From Candidatus Parcubacteria bacterium (GTDB lineage: Bacteria; Patescibacteriota; Patescibacteriia; JAACEG01): DNA of 19,936 nucleotides. Position numbers and translations under genes: made by a program. This document shows, piece after piece, positions 15,731 to 19,936 of the stretch. The notes beneath the pieces were generated by a model that saw only the letters and a list, made by a program, of their open reading frames with translations, did not search any database and was not told where the DNA came from. Each line of letters opens with the position of its first letter. The stretch's first letter is position 1. The stretch spans positions 1-19,936 of the forward strand of contig JAGLJD010000090.1 in NCBI GenBank assembly GCA_023142625.1. The letters run 5' to 3'.

Positions 15731-16627
15731 CTAAGTAAGAGGGGGATCATTAGGCACATCCTCATTATCATAAGGATCTATACAATCAGGATCTTCTGGA
15801 TAATCAATATAACCATCTTGATCATTGTCAAGACCATCACTACAAGTGCCAGTATTCGCGCTAATTCCAGTAACTTCAATCCATAAATCACAGCCAAAAG
15901 TTTGGCTTTCTAAACTTGCCGGCAATGTCCAATCCCATGGATTCACAACATCAGGATTGATGCCCCAAACCCATTCATCGTAAGTCTGGTCGCATTGTCC
16001 GTCAAAACAAGGAACTGCTAAATCAATAACCCATTTATCTGTTATGTCGTTAACTGATTGAACTAAATGACCAGTCGCTATTACAGATGTTTCATGAAAA
16101 GCGTCTACTTCGCAGTCATAAGGATATGCAGAATCACACCTATCTGTTAACATAGTATGGTCGTCAATATGCTTGTGCTTTGACAAATAAGGACATAAAA
16201 TTGGGTAGCAATGGATATAATAAGGATCATTCGGATCGTCTGCGTCAACAGGACCCTCCTCTAAACAATATTCATGAGCAACAATTCCTTCGTTTGGATT
16301 TTGTGGGTCAGGATAGATCATTGCATAAGGATCTCCATCTGGATTTTGATCGCTTGGCCTTACTTTTGGCTTCTGCTTAATAACATAATTAACATCATCA
16401 ACCCTGTCTTCTGCTAAAAATGAACTGCTTAAAGCGATAGTCAAATTTTCTTTAATAAACTCCTGCGGAAAAACTGTTCCAAAATCAATATGTTCTGTGT
16501 CAACAGCTAAAGCATTCTCAATTTTAGCCGTTACATTAATGACATGAGCTTCAAAAGCTACTAAGCCCATTGCTCCTACAGCCACCGCAGCCACAAGAGC
16601 CAAACTTAATAAAATTCTCTTTTTCAT
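15731..16627 (-). CDS. Secreted TasA/camelysin-like candidate subunit (298 aa)
   Basis: An N-terminal signal peptide (MKKRILLSLALVAAVAVGAM) is followed by AFEAHVINVTAKIENAL, shared with the 787-aa protein and, more loosely, with the 884-aa one. The secreted domain (about 30-265; IDFGTVFPQEF, a long Asp/Pro insertion, CYPILCPYL, DKWVIDLAVPC, TFGCDLWIEVTG) is homologous to residues about 48-190 of the 884-aa protein. The C-terminus has a MopE-like acidic Cys motif, CSDGLDNDQDGYIDYPEDPDC in two pieces, likely Ca-binding. No anchor is seen. This looks like the abundant subunit of a surface assembly whose anchored partner is the 884-aa protein. The TasA relation rests on context, not on clear sequence. 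There is no Shine-Dalgarno at the ATG, which follows a structured leader. Confidence 0.85.
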   Translation of the reverse strand: MKKRILLSLALVAAVAVGAMGLVAFEAHVINVTAKIENALAVDTEHIDFGTVFPQEFIKENLTIALSSSFLAEDRVDDVNYVIKQKPKVRPSDQNPDGDPYAMIYPDPQNPNEGIVAHEYCLEEGPVDADDPNDPYYIHCYPILCPYLSKHKHIDDHTMLTDRCDSAYPYDCEVDAFHETSVIATGHLVQSVNDITDKWVIDLAVPCFDGQCDQTYDEWVWGINPDVVNPWDWTLPASLESQTFGCDLWIEVTGISANTGTCSDGLDNDQDGYIDYPEDPDCIDPYDNEDVPNDPPLT

Positions 16628-16794
16628 AAAATTAAGTGGCGATTTTATAAAGATTAAAATTAATCATTTAATCTTTTAAAAATCTTTTAATAAATAAAAT
16701 TTATTAAAACTTAGTTTTTGTTTTCATCGACCTTTATTATAGATCTTTATAAAAAAATCTATTGAAAACTAAGATAATAATTATAAATTTTAAA
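16628..16794 (-). promoter_or_regulatory. Structured AT-rich leader of the 298-aa gene
   Basis: The 167-base region before the start contains competing inverted repeats. CTTAGTTTT (16710-16718) pairs with AAAACTAAG (16765-16773), while GTTTTCA (16720-16726) pairs with TGAAAAC (16763-16769). ATAGAT (16739-16744) and ATCTAT (16757-16762) can nest inside. The two larger stems share bases, so they exclude each other, as in an attenuator or thermosensor. No clear -35/-10 pair was identified. Confidence 0.35.
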
Positions 16795-16836
16795 GGTTAG
16801 TTGGCTGAGGCAAAACATTTTTGCCTTACCTCAACC
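16795..16836. repeat. TGAGGCAAA-family hairpin 2
   Basis: TTGGCTGAGGCAAAA and TTTTGCCTTACCTCAACC form an imperfect hairpin that overlaps the last codons and stop of the 50-aa zinc-ribbon gene. Inner arms GGCAAAA/TTTTGCC pair perfectly; the outer part is disturbed by the TAA stop and mismatches. Confidence 0.65.
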
Positions 16837-16978
16837 GTATTTTGAATATCGATCTCTGTGATACGCAACCTCTGGGACAAGCCTTGATCGGCTTTACAAC
16901 AGACTCTTTCGCAAACCCCTTTATCTCTTTTAGCTCTCTTCCGCATTGCGGACAATATTCTTTTTTTTCTTCTGACAT
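16826..16978 (-). CDS. Small zinc-ribbon protein (50 aa)
   Basis: ATG at 16978, preceded by a G-rich site (TAGGGGGGAAA). The product begins MSEEKKEYCPQCGRELKEIK and has C9, C12, C34 and C38 (the last pair is CPRGC, spacing three), then a basic tail SIFKIRLR. It is a different frame from the longer 79-codon frame covering the same DNA, which has no ribosome site and an unbalanced composition. The 3' end runs into the hairpin at 16795-16836. Confidence 0.72.
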   Translation of the reverse strand: MSEEKKEYCPQCGRELKEIKGFAKESVVKPIKACPRGCVSQRSIFKIRLR

Positions 16979-16994
16979 TTTCCCCCCTACTTTT

Positions 16995-17020
16995 TTTTAA
17001 TTTATAATTATAAATTAAAA
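16995..17020. repeat. Perfect 26-bp AT palindrome
   Basis: The 26 bases are their own reverse complement (TTTTAATTTATAA and its mirror). They sit 16 bases upstream of the 50-aa gene start and right after hairpin 3 in the minus direction. This could be an operator for a dimeric regulator or, with no loop, only a cruciform-prone stretch. Confidence 0.5.
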
Positions 17021-17026
17021 GGTTGG

Positions 17027-17058
17027 GTTGGGGCAAAACTGTTTCGTTTCACCCCAAC
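17027..17058. repeat. TGAGGCAAA-family hairpin 3 (diverged)
   Basis: GTTGGGG (17027-17033) pairs with CCCCAAC (17052-17058), and after a CA/CA mismatch AAAC pairs with GTTT. The arms are a diverged version of GTTGAGGCAAA. It lies just after the stop of the 39-aa gene on the minus strand. Confidence 0.7.
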
Positions 17059-17066
17059 AAATTAAA

Positions 17067-17186
17067 TTAAACATTATTTCCGTTTTTTGCCCACATTAAG
17101 TATCTTTCGTTTATCCATTTTATTTTTTCGTTAAATTTCTTTTCTTCTTCTTCCTCTTCTTTCTTTCCTTTTTGTTTTTTTGACAA
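17067..17186 (-). CDS. 39-aa charged small protein, TTG start
   Basis: Found from its ribosome site: GGAGGGAAAAA then TTG at 17186. The product reads MSKKQKGKKEEEEEEKKFNEK then IKWINERYLMWAKNGNNV, ending TAA at 17067. An N-terminal Lys/Glu block is followed by an aromatic-rich helix. It has no Cys, so it is not a zinc ribbon, although it occupies an array position with the same upstream sequence (130-bp repeat) and the same type of 3' hairpin. Confidence 0.65.
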   Translation of the reverse strand: MSKKQKGKKEEEEEEKKFNEKIKWINERYLMWAKNGNNV

Positions 17187-17193
17187 TTTTTTC

Positions 17194-17323
17194 CCTCCTT
17201 TTTTAGGGTTTAAATTTTATTTTTTTAAATCCTCTATTTTCATTCCCTGATTTTTTAAAATCAGAGCGTGATAAAGAAAATTCAAACTGAATAATTTTAA
17301 AAGGGTTGGCTGAGGCAAATCGC
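17194..17323. repeat. 130-bp direct repeat, copy 1
   Basis: It matches 17567-17696 over 130 bases with only four differences and no gaps (period 373 bases). It includes the Shine-Dalgarno region of the 39-aa gene, its leader, and the first arm of hairpin 4. It holds a small hairpin, CTGATTTT/AAAATCAG, that copy 2 changes by one base compatible with G-U pairing on the minus-strand RNA. Confidence 0.9.
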
Positions 17324-17343
17324 GGAAAGGCGATTTGCCTCAG
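17310..17343. repeat. TGAGGCAAA-family hairpin 4
   Basis: A perfect 14-bp stem, CTGAGGCAAATCGC and its complement, with loop GGAAAG, 9 bases after the stop of the 69-aa zinc-ribbon gene. It is not followed by a T-run in the minus direction. Confidence 0.85.
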
Positions 17344-17351
17344 TTGCTTTT

Positions 17352-17561
17352 TTATGTATATCCCAACGCTTCAAGTTTGGATATAGCTTCTTTTACAGCC
17401 TCTGTAAAATTAAAAATTGCTGTTTTTTCATTTGTCCTAGGGGACACAAGGACTTTAAAATCCCCTTGGCAGTTTTTCACGCATGTGTCCCATAAAAATC
17501 CCGTTTCTTCCACTTCAGTCATCTCTGCCCCGCAATTAGGGCATTTTTTTGTTCTTTTCAT
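17352..17561 (-). CDS. Small zinc-ribbon protein (69 aa)
   Basis: ATG at 17561 with AAGGAGG and an A-run upstream. The protein begins MKRTKKCPNCGAEMTEVEE; C7, C10, C27 and C31 form a ribbon with CVKNC spacing three, and GFLWDTC fits the family's GxxWxxC phrase. The C-terminal half (TAIFNFTEAVKEAISKLEALGY) is a likely helix. It is flanked on both sides by the 130-bp repeat, so it looks like an inserted or duplicated unit. Confidence 0.85.
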   Translation of the reverse strand: MKRTKKCPNCGAEMTEVEETGFLWDTCVKNCQGDFKVLVSPRTNEKTAIFNFTEAVKEAISKLEALGYT

Positions 17562-17566
17562 TTTTT

Positions 17567-17696
17567 CCTCCTTTTTTAGGGTTTAAATTTTATTTTTTTA
17601 AATCCTCTATTTTCATTCCCTGATTTTTTAAAACCAGAAAGTGATAAAGAAAATTCAAACTGAATAATTTTAAAAGGGCTGGCTGAGGCAAATCGC
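17567..17696. repeat. 130-bp direct repeat, copy 2
   Basis: This is the partner of 17194-17323 and forms the leader and ribosome site of the 69-aa gene. The differences lie in positions matching TCAGAGCG versus CCAGAAAG and GGTTGG versus GGCTGG. Both copies keep a short open frame ending NQGMKIEDLKK-stop just before the Shine-Dalgarno, but the differences are non-synonymous, so I do not claim it is coding. Confidence 0.9.
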
Positions 17697-17714
17697 TTTC
17701 TGTGATTTGCCTCA
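17684..17714. repeat. TGAGGCAAA-family hairpin 5
   Basis: TGAGGCAAATCGC (17684-17696) pairs with GTGATTTGCCTCA (17702-17714) around a TTTCT loop, with one mismatched or wobble position. It lies 9 bases after the stop of the 58-aa gene. Confidence 0.8.
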
Positions 17715-17722
17715 ACTGAAGT

Positions 17723-17899
17723 TTAATAACTTAGAGACGCTGATTTTGGCAAATCACTATTGGTCTGCCGAAACAACTTCTCCTCTTGCTCATCAGTCCA
17801 TATTCCCTCTAGGGGAATTTGAGGCTTGCTTTTTTCTAAATCGCCCATATGTTTCGGCGGTAATTTTTTGTCTCTATTTTTTTCTTTTTTTTCTGCCAC
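17723..17899 (-). CDS. 58-aa charged small protein, GTG start
   Basis: GTG at 17899 follows AAGGAGGGGAAAA. The product begins MAEKKEKNRDKKLPPKHMG and continues with KPQIPLEGIWTDEQEEKLF and a Ser-rich end SASLSY. It is hydrophilic with no Cys, no signal and no membrane helix. It is the first gene of the array, with a possible promoter near 18229-18259. I do not recognise a family. Confidence 0.7.
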   Translation of the reverse strand: MAEKKEKNRDKKLPPKHMGDLEKSKPQIPLEGIWTDEQEEKLFRQTNSDLPKSASLSY

Positions 17900-17964
17900 T
17901 TTTCCCCTCCTTTTTATTTTTTTTGAATTTGAAATTCACCCTTTAAAATTTTATCTTGCATTTA

Positions 17965-18004
17965 GGTTCCACAGCCCTGCGGGACTATGGAACCAACGGC
18001 TGTG
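17965..18004. other. Pseudoknot-capable GC-rich element
   Basis: Two 7-bp pairings interleave: GGTTCCA (17965-17971) with TGGAACC (17988-17994), and CACAGCC (17970-17976) with GGCTGTG (17998-18004). The first arms overlap by two bases, so the stems may alternate or form an H-type pseudoknot. CCC/GGG can also pair inside, and ATCCT/AGGAT follows at about 18011-18022. This GC-rich island in AT-rich spacer lies upstream of the small-gene array. I do not recognise a riboswitch. Confidence 0.45.
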
Positions 18005-18085
18005 AATAAAATCCTAAAGGATAAATTCCATTTTTTAAAAAACAGTAAGAGGAACGGTAGCCTTCCTTTGCTTTTTTAAAAGAAC

Positions 18086-18124
18086 AAAAAAATCTACACT
18101 AAAAATTATAGCGCAGATTTTTTT
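18086..18124. terminator. Bidirectional terminator-like hairpin
   Basis: AAAAAAATCT (18086-18095) pairs with AGATTTTTTT (18115-18124), giving A- and T-runs on both strands. It is about 170 bases past the stop of the GldG-like gene and probably ends that transcript. The surrounding 18005-18292 region is otherwise AT-rich with no gene. Confidence 0.65.
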
Positions 18125-18228
18125 CTAACTTTATTTATAATAATTTTAATTGTGGCGTTTCCATTTATCTTCATATTCATAATTTTTAATAATAATGAAT
18201 CTTAACAAATGAACACTATACTATAATA

Positions 18229-18259
18229 ATTATAATAATTATAAATAAAAATAAGTCAA
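18229..18259 (-). promoter_or_regulatory. Possible promoter for the small-gene array
   Basis: Minus-strand TTGACT (18259-18254), a 19-base spacer, then TATAAT (18234-18229). The spacer is longer than ideal, and the terminator-like hairpin lies between it and the first array gene, so its target is uncertain. Confidence 0.3.
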
Positions 18260-18268
18260 GAGAAAACC

Positions 18269-18277
18269 TGTGGATAA
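18269..18277 (-). promoter_or_regulatory. Single DnaA-box 9-mer
   Basis: The minus strand reads TTATCCACA, a perfect DnaA box, next to very AT-rich DNA. Only one copy is seen and no replication gene is adjacent, so it is noted as a site rather than an origin. Confidence 0.3.
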
Positions 18278-18292
18278 CTTAATCCTTAAAAT

Positions 18293-19864
18293 TCAGCCCT
18301 CAAACCTTTTCTTTTTTCTTAAATTATATCTGGCAATTCCAAAGATAATAACCAAAATCGTAACGCCAAAAATATTAAAATATTTCATTGAATTTCTTTC
18401 CGCGTCTGACATCTCTTGCAGCGGCCGGCTTGTAATTCCTTTGGAGCGGATATTTATCAAATCCTGATCCAGCGCCAAACTGTCAACAATATTCTGGAAT
18501 AAAATCAGATTGCTGCTGCTTAAAAAACTGTCTTGCGCGAATTCAGAATCGCCGATCACGACAAGCCGCCCGTTTTCAGTCTCGAAAATAAATTCTTCCG
18601 CAAGCGCGACTTCGCCGTCCGCAACCTCTTTTTGCGGCCTGTCCTTGTCCTGATAAAAACTGCTGAATTTTCCAAAAACGCTAACCGCCAAAATATTCTG
18701 CTTCTGCCCTTGCGGAATAAATTGCTGCTGCGGATCAAGATTGAAATTTTCTTTTATCGCCCAACTTTTTTCAGTTGTCTTTGCTAATTCAAAAACCTGC
18801 TTATCGCCTATCCTGTCCGACAAAATTTCAAGCGAACTTGCCCATGGAAAAAACGCTGTTTCTAAATTCGCGGTCGCGGGATTATCTTGATCAAAATTCT
18901 CTGCTAAAATTTTAGGCCAAAAAGGATAATTCATCATTATCGGAAAAAAACCGGTTGGAATATTCACAACCTCATTTGAAACATCTAAAACTAAATCCGC
19001 GTTTATTTTCACGCCGTAAGACGAAAGGATTTCCTCTAAACCTGTTAAATTCGCGCCCGCCATTCCTTGGCTCACGAGAACTCCGTCCTGCGCGATCATT
19101 AAACTTCCGCCACGCATTAAAAATTGATCAATTATATATTTAGAGCGATCGTCAAAAGGGCTGCTCGCGCCTAAAATAATCAAAGTGTCGACTTCATCGC
19201 TGACTAAATCGCCTTGCGACAAATCAGCGGAAATAACGCTATACTGCTTTCTTAAAACTTCGCTGATGTTAGCGAGCCCGTCAATCGGACTTTTTTCGTT
19301 ATGTCCTGTCGCAAAAGCAATAGTTGGAATTTTTTCCAATGTAAGTTTTTTAATAATCGCGGTAATCTCGTATTCCAAATTCTTGCTTGTCTGGATAACT
19401 GAAATTACCTCTTTTTTGTCCCCGAAATAAACAACTAAACCGGCATAACCGCCGATTGCCTGAAATTTATCCTTCTCCTTTATATTAAATTGAAGCTTTG
19501 GTATTCCAAGCTCCTGCATTTTTTGCTCTATTTCAAGATCGTCTTCCGCAAAAATATCCTCTATTTTAACTTTTCCCGCTGAATAGTTTTTATATTCATC
19601 TAAAATATCGTTCACTTCTTGCCTAATATTTATAAAATTCGGCGGAAGTTCGCGCGAAAAGCAAACCTTAATCTCAACGGTATCGTCCAAATTTTTCAGC
19701 ATATCTTTTGTTGTTTTAGAAATGCTATAATCATTGCTTTCGGTAAGGTCAAAACGATGAAAAATTTGATAGCTGATAATATTTATCACTATTAAAATTC
19801 CGATGATTATTAAAACGGATACGCTAAAACTCGCTCTGTTCTTAAATTTTTTAACTATTGACAT
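18293..19864 (-). CDS. GldG-family ABC-associated membrane protein
   Basis: A 523-residue protein of the GldG/ABC-transporter auxiliary family (PF09822-like). One N-terminal membrane helix (about 14-33) is followed by RFDLTESNDYSISKTTKDML and KVCFSRELPP, typical of the family start. A large outside domain includes IAFATGHNEKSPIDGL and VDTLIILGASSPFDDRSKYIIDQFLMRGGSLMI, and a C-terminal membrane helix lies near 497-513 before RKKKRF. It usually pairs with an ABC permease and ATPase (GldF/GldA), which would lie upstream beyond the right edge. In non-gliding bacteria the substrate is unknown. The ATG at 19864 has an A-rich leader and no Shine-Dalgarno. The remaining bases to the right edge hold no recognisable gene. 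Confidence 0.9.
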   Translation of the reverse strand: MSIVKKFKNRASFSVSVLIIIGILIVINIISYQIFHRFDLTESNDYSISKTTKDMLKNLDDTVEIKVCFSRELPPNFINIRQEVNDILDEYKNYSAGKVKIEDIFAEDDLEIEQKMQELGIPKLQFNIKEKDKFQAIGGYAGLVVYFGDKKEVISVIQTSKNLEYEITAIIKKLTLEKIPTIAFATGHNEKSPIDGLANISEVLRKQYSVISADLSQGDLVSDEVDTLIILGASSPFDDRSKYIIDQFLMRGGSLMIAQDGVLVSQGMAGANLTGLEEILSSYGVKINADLVLDVSNEVVNIPTGFFPIMMNYPFWPKILAENFDQDNPATANLETAFFPWASSLEILSDRIGDKQVFELAKTTEKSWAIKENFNLDPQQQFIPQGQKQNILAVSVFGKFSSFYQDKDRPQKEVADGEVALAEEFIFETENGRLVVIGDSEFAQDSFLSSSNLILFQNIVDSLALDQDLINIRSKGITSRPLQEMSDAERNSMKYFNIFGVTILVIIFGIARYNLRKKKRFEG

Positions 19865-19936
19865 TTTTTTATTTTATTTATTTTATTTTTTTCATCTCAA
19901 GTTAGTTTTGGGCAGAGCAAATCATTTGATCTTACT

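Noticed and set aside
17230..17300. Upstream peptide NFLYHALILKNQGMKIEDLKK in both 130-bp repeat copies
   Set aside because: No start signal, and the differences between copies change amino acids rather than preserving them; it is kept only as a note.
17194..17723. CRISPR array
   Set aside because: The repeats are 130 bp, occur twice and flank a coding gene; no short regularly spaced repeats or cas genes are seen.
15050..17899. Integron-like gene cassette array
   Set aside because: Hairpin arms do not fit the GTTRRRY/RYYYAAC core sites, stems lack attC-style extrahelical bases, and no integrase gene is present. Only the unit-like layout is similar.
18229..18292. Replication origin
   Set aside because: Only one DnaA box, no dnaA/dnaN nearby and AT-richness is general in the spacers.

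Overview
The window looks like a chromosomal segment of a Candidate Phyla Radiation (Patescibacteria, probably Parcubacteria-type) bacterium. The basis is AT-rich DNA, very AT-rich spacers, a mix of genes with and without Shine-Dalgarno (SD) sequences, SdrD-like and lamin-tail-like surface proteins, a class E-like sortase and a GldG-type protein. TGA is used as a normal stop (for example at 4544, 8301, 9024 and 14062), which argues against the code-25 groups. The lineage is inferred, since no marker gene such as rRNA is present. All well-supported protein genes lie on the minus strand, so the window reads biologically from right to left.

From right to left: a GldG-like ABC-associated membrane protein (18293-19864); an AT-rich spacer with a terminator, a DnaA-box-like 9-mer and a pseudoknot-capable sequence; an array of tiny genes (15093-17899), most with strong SDs and four encoding CxxC zinc-ribbon proteins, five of which are followed by a related hairpin (arms near TGAGGCAAATCG). 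The array is interrupted by a 298-aa secreted protein. Next comes a compact operon (8301-14987): membrane-anchored beta-rich protein, SipW/archaeal-type signal peptidase, 787-aa secreted lamin-tail/Asp-rich protein, 884-aa SdrD/DUF11-type protein ending in an LAATG sorting signal, and class E-like sortase. After that are an 81-aa charged protein, a 1002-aa secreted protein with a degenerate transglutaminase-like domain and acidic low-complexity tail, a decayed spacer with a sortase relic and a possible small RNA, a CAP-domain membrane protein, a palindromic repeat, and the 5' part of ftsK cut by the left edge.

Working model (inference): the signal peptidase processes exported proteins carrying related N-termini (298, 787 and possibly 884 aa). 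The 298-aa protein shares its whole secreted domain with the N-terminal part of the 884-aa protein, which looks like a subunit and its anchor or tip, and the adjacent sortase would act on the LAATG signal. This resembles a TasA/camelysin- or pilus-like surface assembly, but with unfamiliar sequences. The zinc-ribbon array on both sides of the 298-aa gene is the least explained part of the window.
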